NCBI GenBank assembly: GCA_964642165.1 | Contig: CAZXOC010000009.1 | Span: 1 to 55,186 of the forward strand | Length of the DNA stretch: 55,186 nt | Reading direction: 5' to 3' | Origin: CAYRVX01 sp964642165 | GTDB taxonomy: Bacteria > Planctomycetota > Phycisphaerae > SM23-33 | In this document: in pieces, positions 42,731 through 50,818 of the stretch | Layout: each line of letters begins with the position of its first letter | Numbering within the stretch: the stretch's first letter is position 1 | Notes under the pieces: generated by a model | What the model was told of the DNA's origin: nothing | Seen by the model: only the letters and a program-made list of their open reading frames with translations | Databases searched by the model: none | Made by a program: the position numbers and the translations under genes

Positions 42731-44706
42731 ACGCCGTGATCGACGCGCTCAACCGAGCCGCGGCGACTTGGTGGCCGTACGTCCTCCACGCCACGTGGCA
42801 GTCCGCGCTGGTGGCCGTCGTGCTGCTGGCGCTGGTGCGGTTGGGTCGGCGATGGCCCGCCCACGTGCGGTATGCCCTTCTGCTGATCGCGCTGGTCAAG
42901 TTTGCCATCCCCCCGATGCTGCCGCTGCCGACGGGGCTGTTCAGCCGCCTCGGCCCGACGATCGCCCTGGACGCCGGCGCGGGCGTTGAGGGGGCAACCG
43001 ACGACGAGACGGACGACGGCGCCGCGGCACACGCGGGTTGGACGGCGTTCGTCCGGCCGCTGGGGCGGCTGAGCTGGCGGGGCTGGCTCCTGCTGGTCCA
43101 CGCCGCGGGCGCGGTCTTCCTCGGCGCGTGCCTGGCGGCGCAACTGGCGAAGGTCGGCGCCCTGGCCCGCCGGGCGAGGCTCTGCCGGCGGGGGTCGCTG
43201 CGCGACCGCGCGGATCGCCTCGCGCGGCAGATCGGGCTGCGGCGTCGGGTGCGGCTGCTGGTCTCGCCGGATCCGGTCACGCCCATGGCCTTCGGCGTGG
43301 TGCACCCCACCGTGCTCGTGCCGGGCTCCCTGGTCCACGACGTGCCTCGATCCCAGATGGAGACGATCCTCGCCCACGAGCTGGCCCATCACCGCCGCGG
43401 GGACATCTGGGCCAACTGGTTCCAGGCCCTGCTGAGCTTGGTGTGGTGGTTCAACCCCGTCTTCTGGGTCCTCAACACCGTCGTCAGCCGCACGCGCGAG
43501 GACTGCTGCGACGACCTGCTGCTCAGCCGGCACTTCACCACGGACAACGCCTACTGCGAGGCGCTGCTGAAGGTCGCGGGCGAGCTGAGGCGCCGGCTCG
43601 TCCCCGAGCCCGCCAGCGGCTTCGCCCATCGGATGCACCCCCTCGGCGAACGGATCCGGCGGATCATGGACCCGCGGCTGCACCGCGGCAGCAAGCTGTC
43701 GTTCGCAGCGGTGGCGCTGCTGGTGCTGGTCGGCGGGCTGCTGCTGCCCGGCCTGCATAGCGGCGGCCTCTCGCCCGACGGGCGCGGGTCCGCCTTGGCG
43801 GATCGCGACGCCCCGGACGACGAGGACGCCGACGCCGCGGCACGGACGCTCGCCGCGGCGCCCGCCGAGGCGGCGCGGGCACAGGCCGCGGTCGCCTGGA
43901 CGCCAGCGAGCGTCTGGACGGCGGCGCTGACGTCCCCGCAAGCGGCCCCGCAGAACGCCGACCCGCACGGCGCCGAGGCCCGGGCGTGGGCGACGGGGGT
44001 CCTGGGCCGACCGGCCGGCTGGCAGATCGCCAGTTCCGCCGGGCCCGCCCGCCCGCCTGAAGGGTCGCCTGGCCGCGGGCCTGGCGGTGCCGACGCGACA
44101 CGCCGATCCGACGGGCACCTGCTCGACGTCTACGGGAACATGGATCCCGTTCTCCGCGACCTGCACGTCCCGACGGGCTTCGGCTTGGGCGACAGCATCT
44201 TCCGCACGCTCTTCGAACCGATCATCCTGCGCCAGGCCCAGCCGCTCCAGGGCGGCGGGTCCGACACGAGGCTGGCGCAAGCCGGGCACGAGACGATCCA
44301 GCCGGACTCGGCCGGCACCGAGCCCGAGGACGACCCCGGGGCCGCACCGGTGCCGCGCACCGTGTACAAGAGCGAGCGGACGGCCCCGTCCTGGATCGCG
44401 ATGGATCCGGCCGCGCCCGCACCGCTCGTGCTGGAAGACGTGCTGACCCCCCAGGCCCAGACGATCACCGACTACGGCGCGATGAAGTCGGACGGTTCGC
44501 TCATCGCCCAGGTGTCCGACGGCCTCGACGGCTGGCCCGACGACTGGACGGACTGGGACGACTGGGCCGAGTGGTACGACCTCTACGGCGACTACGACGA
44601 CGGCGGGTACTCCGGGGGCGTCAGCCTGACGCCCGAACCGGGCACGTTGCTGCTGTTCGCGGCCGGTGCCGTAGCCCTCCTCCGCCGCCGCAGACGCTCG
44701 GGCTGA
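42727..44706 (+). CDS. BlaR1-type M56 metalloprotease fused to a PEP-CTERM tail
   Basis: This 659-residue protein has three to four membrane helices and the M56 protease core with H217-E218-L-A-H221 (ETILAHELAHHRRGD). The segment REDCCDDLLLSRH and the HRMHPLGERIRRIMDP region are typical of BlaR1/MecR1 sensors. There is no penicillin-binding sensor domain. Instead a 300-residue Ala/Pro/Asp-rich extracytoplasmic stretch ends in an Asp/Trp-rich patch (DDWTDWDDWAEWYDLYGDYD) and a PEP-CTERM sorting signal (PEPGTLLLFAAGAVALLRRR). The gene overlaps blaI by 4 bp. A role in signalling to BlaI is expected; the tail suggests exosortase processing. Confidence 0.85.
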   Translation: MNAVIDALNRAAATWWPYVLHATWQSALVAVVLLALVRLGRRWPAHVRYALLLIALVKFAIPPMLPLPTGLFSRLGPTIALDAGAGVEGATDDETDDGAAAHAGWTAFVRPLGRLSWRGWLLLVHAAGAVFLGACLAAQLAKVGALARRARLCRRGSLRDRADRLARQIGLRRRVRLLVSPDPVTPMAFGVVHPTVLVPGSLVHDVPRSQMETILAHELAHHRRGDIWANWFQALLSLVWWFNPVFWVLNTVVSRTREDCCDDLLLSRHFTTDNAYCEALLKVAGELRRRLVPEPASGFAHRMHPLGERIRRIMDPRLHRGSKLSFAAVALLVLVGGLLLPGLHSGGLSPDGRGSALADRDAPDDEDADAAARTLAAAPAEAARAQAAVAWTPASVWTAALTSPQAAPQNADPHGAEARAWATGVLGRPAGWQIASSAGPARPPEGSPGRGPGGADATRRSDGHLLDVYGNMDPVLRDLHVPTGFGLGDSIFRTLFEPIILRQAQPLQGGGSDTRLAQAGHETIQPDSAGTEPEDDPGAAPVPRTVYKSERTAPSWIAMDPAAPAPLVLEDVLTPQAQTITDYGAMKSDGSLIAQVSDGLDGWPDDWTDWDDWAEWYDLYGDYDDGGYSGGVSLTPEPGTLLLFAAGAVALLRRRRRSG

Positions 44707-44719
44707 GCCGCGCCGGCTC
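44705..44719 (+). terminator. small hairpin at the end of the M56 gene
   Basis: GAGCCG-CGC-CGGCTC (44705-44719) overlaps the stop region of the M56 gene. No T-run follows, but a run of C's does, so termination is only possible. Confidence 0.3.
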
Positions 44720-44756
44720 CCGCAAGCCCCGGGCGGGACCCCCCCCCCAAGAAAAA

Positions 44757-44808
44757 TAGACTATAGTCTACTTTCTTCCTTGACTCGATATAGACCAGCG
44801 TATACATT
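44757..44808 (+). promoter_or_regulatory. second BlaI-type promoter/operator
   Basis: The perfect palindrome TAGACTATAGTCTA (44757-44770) contains AGAC-TATA-GTCT. A T-rich stretch and TTGACT (44780-44785) follow, then AGAC-CAGC-GTAT (44792-44803), and TATACA (44801-44806) or TACATT (44803-44808) as the -10. Dyad spacing (34 bp) and position relative to TTGAC match the blaI promoter almost exactly, so the same repressor probably binds both. Confidence 0.65.
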
Positions 44809-45477
44809 TAGGTAGGCGCCGGCCGGGAACTCACTTCGCCCGGCGCGGGCACATCGCCAGGAAGACGCTCGGCATGGCATTTCGAGAACAACAGTGGCTC
44901 GACAACGCGGCGGCAGGTGGCACTCGCGCCGCCCGGCTGCTCCGGGCCACAGACGGATTCACCGGTGGGAAGTCGACGACCCGAGGGACCTCCGTGGGCG
45001 CTGCCGGCGTGGGCTGGTTCGGCCATGTCGGCGGCGTCCGCGCCGTGGAGCCAGCGACTCCCACCAGTGCGGGCCGGCCTCCTTGGATCCGCCGCGCCGA
45101 CGCGGCGTCGATCCCACTTGCGGCGAGCGGTCGAGCGGGACCCTCCCGCAGGGCGCCCTTGCCTGTCCCCGCCTGCCGTTCCTCCCACCGGGCGGGGACA
45201 GGCGCCGGCCGGCCAGGCACCCAGACCGAGGAGCCACCCAACATCCGAACCTGACCTCCCCGAACGGGAGGGGCGCCGACGGCGGCCTTGCGAAGTCGCT
45301 GAAGGAAACGGTAGCCCACGTGAGAATGCGAGTTCCTGCGAGGCCGCCGTCGGCGTCCCTCCCTCCGTGTCTTCCCCCAGGTTTCCGCGCTCGCCCCGTG
45401 GGATTCCGCCTGTCCGGCGCTGCGCTTCGGCGGCCGCGAGCCGTACAATCGCCGGCGAGCCCCGACGGACGACGCGC
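44809..45477 (+). other. hairpin-rich region downstream of the second BlaI-type promoter
   Basis: About 670 bp separate the promoter from recD2. A 126-codon frame at 44874 has an AGGAAG before it, but its composition is unlike a protein (Arg/Pro/Ala drift). The region holds strong hairpins: GGATC-CGCCGCG-CCGA-CGCGGCG-TC-GATCC (45085-45114), a perfect 13-bp stem (45161-45173/45191-45203), and a 23-bp stem with one wobble (45266-45288/45341-45363). A TACAAT box near 45444 may serve recD2. It may encode an RNA controlled by BlaI, or be a palindromic repeat cluster. Confidence 0.4.
45266..45363. repeat. 98-bp long inverted repeat (23-bp arms)
   Basis: Arms 45266-45288 and 45341-45363 pair over 23 positions, with one G-T pair and a perfect 15-bp core (45274-45288 with 45341-45355). 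The inner edges continue with further G-T and Watson-Crick pairs. The first arm's GGGAGG can also pair with CCTCCC at 45255-45260, giving two exclusive folds. It could be a REP/MITE-type palindrome or an RNA switch-like element. Confidence 0.6.
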
Positions 45478-47706
45478 GTGAGTCACCAGACCGACAACCC
45501 GCCCGAGCCGCTCAGCGGCTCCGTGGAACGCGTGATATTCCACAACGAGGACAGCGGCTTCTGCGTGCTGCGCGTCGCGGTCCGAGGCCGGCGGGAGCCC
45601 GTGACGGTCGTCGGCACGCTGCCCGAGGTCCGCGCCGGCGAATGGCTCGACGCGGAGGGCCGCTGGCAGGTGGACAAGGCGCACGGCCGGCAGTTCCGCG
45701 CCGAGCACCTGCGCACCGCCGCCCCGAGCACGAAGGAGGGCATCGAGCGATACCTCGCGTCGGGGCTGGTCGAGGGGATCGGCCCGACGCTGGCCGAGCG
45801 CCTGGTGCGCAAGTTCGGCGCCGACGTGCTCACGGTCATCGAGACGGCCCCGAAGAAGCTGCTTCGCGTTCGCGGCATCGGTCAGGAGCGCCTCAAGCGG
45901 ATCCGCCGCGCCTGGGCGGAGCAGCGGACCGTCCGCGACATCATGCTGTTCCTGCACTCCTGCGGCGTCTCGACCGCCCGCGCGTTCCGGATCTACAAGA
46001 CCTACGAGGAGTCGGCCATCGAGCAGGTCCGCGCGGACCCGTACTGCCTGGCGCGGGACATCCGCGGCATCGGTTTCAAGACGGCCGACCAGATCGCCCA
46101 GCGGCTGGGCATCGAGCACGACTCCGTCCTGCGGGCGCGGGCCGGCGTCGAGCACGTCCTCCAGCAGCTCACCAACGACGGCCACTGCGCCTATCCGCGC
46201 GAGGAGCTCATCCGCCGGGGCGAGGAGCTGCTCGGCATCGCCGCGGACGTGATCGTCACCGCGCTGGAGCAGTGCCTGGCCGCCGGGCGCGTCGTGCAGG
46301 AGGCGAGCGGCGACGGCAGGGAGCTGATCTACCTGGCGAGCCTGCACCGCGCGGAGGTCGAGCTGGCCGGGGCGCTCGTTTCGCTGGCGGCCGGCCGGCA
46401 CCCCTGCCCGCCGATCGACGCGGACCAGGCCGTCGCGTGGGCGGAGAGGCGAATCGGCCTGACGCTCGCGCCGGAGCAGCGCAGCGCCCTGAAGCTCGCC
46501 ACGCGCCGGAAGGTGATGGTCGTCACCGGCGGGCCGGGCGTCGGCAAGACCACCCTCGTCCACGCCATCCTGGAGGTCCTGCGGGCCAAGGGGCTCGACG
46601 TCGTGCTGTGCGCCCCGACCGGGCGGGCCGCCAAGCGCCTCGGCGAGGCGACCGGCCTGGAGGCCAGGACGATCCACCGCCTGCTGGCCTACGACCCGGC
46701 CACGGGCGGCTTCAAGCACGACGCCGCCAGCCCGCTCGCCGGCGACGTGTTCGTCATCGACGAGACCAGCATGGTCGACCTGGCGCTGGCCTGGCAGGTG
46801 GTGCGGGCCGTCCCCGCGCACGCCGCGCTGCTGCTGGTGGGCGACGTGGACCAGTTGCCGTCGGTGGGCCCCGGCTGCGTCCTGCGCGACGTGATCGACT
46901 CCGGCGCCGCGTGCGTCTGCCGCCTGACCGAGGTCTTTCGCCAAGCCGCCGCCAGCGCGATCATCACCAACGCCCACCGCATCAACCAGGGGCGGATGCC
47001 CGAGTTCCCGCCCGCGGCGCCCCCGGCGGCCCGGCCGGGGGACTTCTACCTCGTCGAGGCCGAGGAGCCCCAACGCGGCGTGGAGCTGATCCTCGAGATG
47101 GTCCGCCGGCGAATCCCGCGGCGCTTCGGGTTCGACCCCGTCGACGACATCCAGCTCATCACGCCGATGCACCGCGGCTTGCTGGGGGCGCGCCACCTCA
47201 ACGAGGTGCTCCAGGGCGAGCTGAACCCCGGCGGCGAGGGCGTGCACCGATACGGGCAGACCTTCCGCGCCGGCGACAAGGTCATGCAGACCGTCAACAG
47301 CTACGAGAAGGACGTCTTCAACGGCGACATCGGGCGCGTCGCCGAGGTCGACCAGGCCGAGCGGAAGGTCCACGTCCGTTTCGGCCGGCGAGCGGTCTCC
47401 TACGCCTACGGGGAGCTGGACGAGCTGGCCCTGTCCTACGCCATCACTATCCACAAGAGCCAGGGCAGCGAGTACCCCGTCGTGATCGTCCCCATCCACA
47501 CGCAGCACTACGTGATGCTCCAGCGGAACCTGCTCTACACGGCGATCACGCGCAGCCGCAAGCTCGTCGTCCTGGTCGGCACGAGCAAGGCGATCGCCCT
47601 GGCCGTCCGCCGGGCCCAGAGCCGCCGCCGCGTGACCACGCTGCGGGAGAGGTTGGCGCAGGCGTCGGGGAGGAACCCGGGGGGCGGCGGTTCCCGCGCG
47701 GGGTAA
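45478..47706 (+). CDS. recD2: RecD2-type ATP-dependent DNA helicase
   Basis: This 742-residue SF1B helicase of the RecD2/TraA family is not part of RecBCD. The N-terminal OB-like domain (GSVERVIFHNEDSGFCVLRV) and helix-hairpin-helix repeats (GLVEGIGPTLAERLV, RVRGIGQERLKRI) mark RecD2. The motor has Walker A VVTGGPGVGKTTLVHAI, Walker B-type FVIDETSMVD, VGDVDQLPSVGPG, and motif VI-like ALSYAITIHKSQGSEYPVVI. It unwinds DNA 5'-3' in repair. The start is a GTG at 45478, chosen from where the conserved protein begins; the Shine-Dalgarno is weak. Confidence 0.93.
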   Translation: MSHQTDNPPEPLSGSVERVIFHNEDSGFCVLRVAVRGRREPVTVVGTLPEVRAGEWLDAEGRWQVDKAHGRQFRAEHLRTAAPSTKEGIERYLASGLVEGIGPTLAERLVRKFGADVLTVIETAPKKLLRVRGIGQERLKRIRRAWAEQRTVRDIMLFLHSCGVSTARAFRIYKTYEESAIEQVRADPYCLARDIRGIGFKTADQIAQRLGIEHDSVLRARAGVEHVLQQLTNDGHCAYPREELIRRGEELLGIAADVIVTALEQCLAAGRVVQEASGDGRELIYLASLHRAEVELAGALVSLAAGRHPCPPIDADQAVAWAERRIGLTLAPEQRSALKLATRRKVMVVTGGPGVGKTTLVHAILEVLRAKGLDVVLCAPTGRAAKRLGEATGLEARTIHRLLAYDPATGGFKHDAASPLAGDVFVIDETSMVDLALAWQVVRAVPAHAALLLVGDVDQLPSVGPGCVLRDVIDSGAACVCRLTEVFRQAAASAIITNAHRINQGRMPEFPPAAPPAARPGDFYLVEAEEPQRGVELILEMVRRRIPRRFGFDPVDDIQLITPMHRGLLGARHLNEVLQGELNPGGEGVHRYGQTFRAGDKVMQTVNSYEKDVFNGDIGRVAEVDQAERKVHVRFGRRAVSYAYGELDELALSYAITIHKSQGSEYPVVIVPIHTQHYVMLQRNLLYTAITRSRKLVVLVGTSKAIALAVRRAQSRRRVTTLRERLAQASGRNPGGGGSRAG

Positions 47707-47709
47707 ACA

Positions 47710-47738
47710 GCACAGCGGCGACACGCCGCCGCTCCGTC
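47710..47738 (+). repeat. REP element, left copy (29 bp)
   Basis: This 29-bp sequence, from GCACAGCGGCG to CGCTCCGTC, can form a hairpin AGCGGCG-ACACGC-CGCCGCT. Its exact reverse complement lies at 48289-48317 on the other side of the RAYT gene. Confidence 0.85.
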
Positions 47739-47769
47739 GCGAGTCGAGCGACGGGGGTCGGCGGGGGAG

Positions 47770-48270
47770 ATGGCGGGAGGCGCGGGGGCGCGGAGCTTCC
47801 CGCTGGCGTACCACATCACGTTCGGGACGTACGGCACGAGGCTCCACGGCGACCCGCGCGGGACGGTCGACCGGCGCCGGAACGAGCCCGGGGCTCCGAT
47901 CGTCGGTCGACAGGACGCATGGCGGCGGTTGGAGGCCGGACGCCTCAAGCACCCCCCCATCGTGCTGAACGAATCGCAGCGGCGACACGCCGAGAGCGTC
48001 CTCCCGGACATATGCAAGCGTGGCGGTTGGGCCTGTCGCCGGTGTGCCTGCGGGCCCGACCACGTCCACGTCCTCCTGTCCGCGAGAACGGAGGGCGCCG
48101 CCGTCCGCCGCTGGCTCAAGCGCTGGCTCGGCGAGGCCCTGTCGGCCCGCTGGCCCCTGCCGGCAGGGGCGTCGTGGTGGGCGGACTCGGGCAGCGTGAG
48201 GTGGGTCTGGGACGAGGAGTACCTGCGGAACGTCGCGAACTACCTCCAGGACCAACGGACCACAGACTGA
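47770..48270 (+). CDS. REP-associated tyrosine transposase (RAYT, Y1/HUH family)
   Basis: This 166-residue single-strand DNA transposase-like protein has FPLAYHITFGTYGTRLHGD at the start and the HUH pair DHVHVLLS (GPDHVHVLLSA). Its catalytic tyrosine is expected in EEYLRNVANYLQDQR near the end. RAYTs process REP palindromes and are domesticated relatives of IS200/IS605 TnpA. The ATG at 47770 follows a GGGGGAG. Perfect inverted 29-bp REP copies flank it, the usual arrangement for a RAYT. Confidence 0.88.
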   Translation: MAGGAGARSFPLAYHITFGTYGTRLHGDPRGTVDRRRNEPGAPIVGRQDAWRRLEAGRLKHPPIVLNESQRRHAESVLPDICKRGGWACRRCACGPDHVHVLLSARTEGAAVRRWLKRWLGEALSARWPLPAGASWWADSGSVRWVWDEEYLRNVANYLQDQRTTD

Positions 48271-48288
48271 CGCCCCCCTGCGCATTCG

Positions 48289-48317
48289 GACGGAGCGGCG
48301 GCGTGTCGCCGCTGTGC
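48289..48317 (-). repeat. REP element, right copy (29 bp, inverted)
   Basis: These 29 bp are the exact reverse complement of 47710-47738 and lie 18 bp after the RAYT stop. The two copies bound a 608-bp REP-RAYT-REP unit. Confidence 0.85.
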
Positions 48318-48383
48318 CGTTCCCTCCCGGCAACCCACGGAGCCCGCGCCGCCGCGCGATGAAGGGACCCGCGGGCGCGCCCC

Positions 48384-49193
48384 TCACCACCGCAGCGTGG
48401 CGGTGACGGGGAAGTGGTCGGAGGGATAGCGCCCGTTGCGTTTGGCGCGGTCGATGTAGGCGTCGACGACGGCGAAGTGCCGGGTGTGGAGGATCCAGTC
48501 GATGCGGCGCGGGATGCGGATCCCGCGGCCGTGCCACGTGCCCTCGTTTCGCTGCCGGACCGGGTGCGCGGCCCGGTAGGCGTCGAACAGCGTCACGTCC
48601 TCGCCGTCCAGGGGGCCCAGGACGGTCTCGTAGAGCCGCCGGCCGGCGCTGGCGTTGAAGTCGCCCGCCAGGATGGCCGGGGCGCCGCCGGCAATGCTCG
48701 CCATCCGCTCGCGGAGCGTCCGCGCCGAGCGGAACCGCGCCCAGCGGCTGAACGGGTCGAAGTGCGTGGTGAAGAAGAACAGCGAGTTCTCCGGCTGGCG
48801 GCGGCAGTCCCGCAGCCTCACCCACGAGACGAGGCGGGGCGTCACGGCGCCCCAGTTCCGGCTGCCGGGCGTCTCCGGCCTCTTGCTCAGCCAGAAGTGG
48901 CCTTCGTCGAGCTTCTCGAAGCGTTCCGTGCGGAAGAAGACGGCCACGCACTCGCCGGCGAACAGCCCCCGGTCGCGCCCCGCGGAGACGAAGGTGTACT
49001 CCCGGAACTTCTGGCGGAGGTATCGGGCCTGGAACCGCTTGACCTCCTGGGCGCCCAGCAGGTCCGGGCCGAACGCGTGGATGGCCATCGCGACGGCCTT
49101 CCTTCGCCGCTCCCACCGCTTGCCGTTGCGTCCGGACCGGGCGGTCAGGACGTTGAAGCTCATCACGCGGATTTCCGGCCCGCCCGTGACCAT
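48384..49193 (-). CDS. endonuclease/exonuclease/phosphatase (EEP) family hydrolase
   Basis: This 269-residue protein of the EEP fold has no signal peptide. It carries the family's order of motifs: IRVMSFNVLTAR (Asn), DLLGAQEVKR (Glu metal ligand), FTTHFDP, AILAGDFNAS (Asp-x-Asn), RRIDWILHT and the final SDHFPVTATL (Asp-His). All catalytic residues appear present. Substrate is open: nucleic acid, phosphoester or lipid relatives exist. The ATG at 49193 has GGAG 8 nt upstream. A TAGAAT box near 49264-49259 (minus) may be its -10. Confidence 0.9.
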   Translation of the reverse strand: MVTGGPEIRVMSFNVLTARSGRNGKRWERRRKAVAMAIHAFGPDLLGAQEVKRFQARYLRQKFREYTFVSAGRDRGLFAGECVAVFFRTERFEKLDEGHFWLSKRPETPGSRNWGAVTPRLVSWVRLRDCRRQPENSLFFFTTHFDPFSRWARFRSARTLRERMASIAGGAPAILAGDFNASAGRRLYETVLGPLDGEDVTLFDAYRAAHPVRQRNEGTWHGRGIRIPRRIDWILHTRHFAVVDAYIDRAKRNGRYPSDHFPVTATLRW

Positions 49194-49334
49194 CTCGTCA
49201 GCTCCGGCTCAGCCCGCGCCCATCGCGCCCCGGCCAAACGCCCGCGGCGCAGTTCACCATTCTAGCCACCCCGCCGGTCCAGGCCAAGCCCAAGCCGCCC
49301 CCCGCCCGCGGGCGGTATGCGGGCGGCCCGTCCC

Positions 49335-49363
49335 TTGCCAACGCCGGTGGGAGTCCTCATAGT
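49335..49363 (+). promoter_or_regulatory. possible promoter of the sugar ABC transporter unit
   Basis: TTGCCA (49335-49340), a 17-bp spacer and CATAGT (49358-49363) lie 40 bp before the first gene. Both boxes are imperfect. Confidence 0.35.
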
Positions 49364-49402
49364 GGTGCCGCCTCGCCCGCGGAGGCCTTTCTGGCAGGCC
49401 CG

Positions 49403-50818
49403 ATGGCACAGCAGCAGCGGACAACCGGCGCCCCGAGCGCGTGGGAGTCTCTCAAGGACGCCTTCCCCTTCGGGCTGGCGCCGCTGCTCATCCTGGTGCT
49501 GACGATCGTCTCCGGGACGTTCCTGCTGGTCTGCTCGTTCGTGGACCCCGTTCGCCGCGTCAAGGGCGACGTCAGCATGTGGACCTTCGCCCGCCAGCAC
49601 TACGTGGCGTACGAGAAGGCCCGGCCGGCCTTCGAGCGAAAGCACGGCGTGAAGCTGGACCTCCAGTCCGTCCACGGCGACGCGGTCACCTGGCGGCTGC
49701 GAGCCGCCTACTGGGCCGACCTCGACCTGCCCGACGCGGTCGAGGTGGAGATCTCCCGGGCGGCGGGGTTCTTCCGGGGGCCGGCCGACGACATCCTGTT
49801 CATGGACCTGACGGGGTTCCTGACGCGCCCGGACCCCGCCGACCCGGGCCATCGGCCCCTGATCGACCGGATCGTCAAGACGCGGCTGATGCCGTACATG
49901 CACAAGGGCAAGTACTACGGGCTGCCGCACGACGTGCACCCGGTGATGCTGGCCTACCGCGCGGACCTGTTCGCGGAGCTCGGCATCGACCCGAACCGGC
50001 TGGAGACGTGGGACGACTTCATCCGCGAGGGCCGCCGCGTCACCGACCACAAAGACCGCTACATGATCAACCTGGAGAAGAGCTCCAGCTCCAGCGTGGA
50101 GATCCTCCTCTTCCAGCGCGACGGGGGCTACTTCGACGCCGACGGCGAGCTCATCCTGGACAACGAGATCGCCGTCGAGACGATCGCGTGGTTCGTGCCC
50201 CTGGTCAAGGGCCCGGGCCGGATCGCCGCCAGCCCGGGCATGTTCGGGCAGAGCTTCGCCAAGGCCGTCCAGGACGGCTACACGCTGTGCAGCTTCTGCC
50301 CCGACTGGAAGACGTGGGGCTTCCAGAACGACATCGCGTCGATGGCGGGGAAGATGAAGCTGATGCCGCTGCCGGCCGTCAGAAAGGGCGGGCGGCGGAC
50401 CAGCACGTGGGGGGGCACGATGCTGGGGCTGACCCGCAAGTGCCGCGACAAGGAGCTGGCCTGGACGCTCGCCCGGCACATGTACATGGACCCCAACGAC
50501 CTCGGCGAGCGGTTCCGCGAGCTGAACATCCTGCCGCCGTTCAAGGACGCGTGGCGCCACCCGGCCTTCCACGAGAGCCGCCCCTACTGGTCCGGCCAGC
50601 AGATCGGCACGGAGTACATCCAGCTCGCCGACGAGGTCCCGCCGCAGTACACCAGCCCGTTCATCCAACTGGCCAAGAGCAAGCTGGGCGAGGTGGTGGC
50701 GAGCTGCGTGGCCGCCTACGACCCCGACCGCCCCGAGGGCTTCCGGGACTTCGTGCGCCGCCGCCTGAAGCAGGCCGCCGACGAGATCCGCAAGCAGATG
50801 AAGAGGAACCCGTTTTGA
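49403..50818 (+). CDS. sugar ABC transporter substrate-binding protein, membrane-anchored
   Basis: This 471-residue family-1 extracellular solute-binding protein has an uncleaved-looking N-terminal helix (APLLILVLTIVSGTFLLVCS) without a good lipobox, so it is probably anchored by that helix. The binding domain has YYGLPHDVHPVMLAYRADLF, the typical WDDFIREGRRVTDHKD and WGGTMLGLTRKCRDKELAWT. The ligand is probably an oligosaccharide. It is the first gene of a three-gene importer unit. The start ATG lacks a close strong Shine-Dalgarno. Confidence 0.88.
   Translation: MAQQQRTTGAPSAWESLKDAFPFGLAPLLILVLTIVSGTFLLVCSFVDPVRRVKGDVSMWTFARQHYVAYEKARPAFERKHGVKLDLQSVHGDAVTWRLRAAYWADLDLPDAVEVEISRAAGFFRGPADDILFMDLTGFLTRPDPADPGHRPLIDRIVKTRLMPYMHKGKYYGLPHDVHPVMLAYRADLFAELGIDPNRLETWDDFIREGRRVTDHKDRYMINLEKSSSSSVEILLFQRDGGYFDADGELILDNEIAVETIAWFVPLVKGPGRIAASPGMFGQSFAKAVQDGYTLCSFCPDWKTWGFQNDIASMAGKMKLMPLPAVRKGGRRTSTWGGTMLGLTRKCRDKELAWTLARHMYMDPNDLGERFRELNILPPFKDAWRHPAFHESRPYWSGQQIGTEYIQLADEVPPQYTSPFIQLAKSKLGEVVASCVAAYDPDRPEGFRDFVRRRLKQAADEIRKQMKRNPF

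Noticed and set aside
42281..44706. Beta-lactam resistance operon
   Set aside because: BlaI and M56 genes are present, but there is no beta-lactamase or penicillin-binding sensor domain; the regulated target is probably different.
44874..45254. Possible 126-residue protein after the second BlaI-type promoter
   Set aside because: A Shine-Dalgarno-like AGGAAG is present, but composition is not protein-like and the frame crosses strong hairpins; kept only as part of a non-coding region.
44959..49116. 1385-codon minus-strand frame opposite recD2, RAYT and the EEP gene
   Set aside because: It spans several well-supported genes, includes REP-derived low-complexity translation and has no domain.
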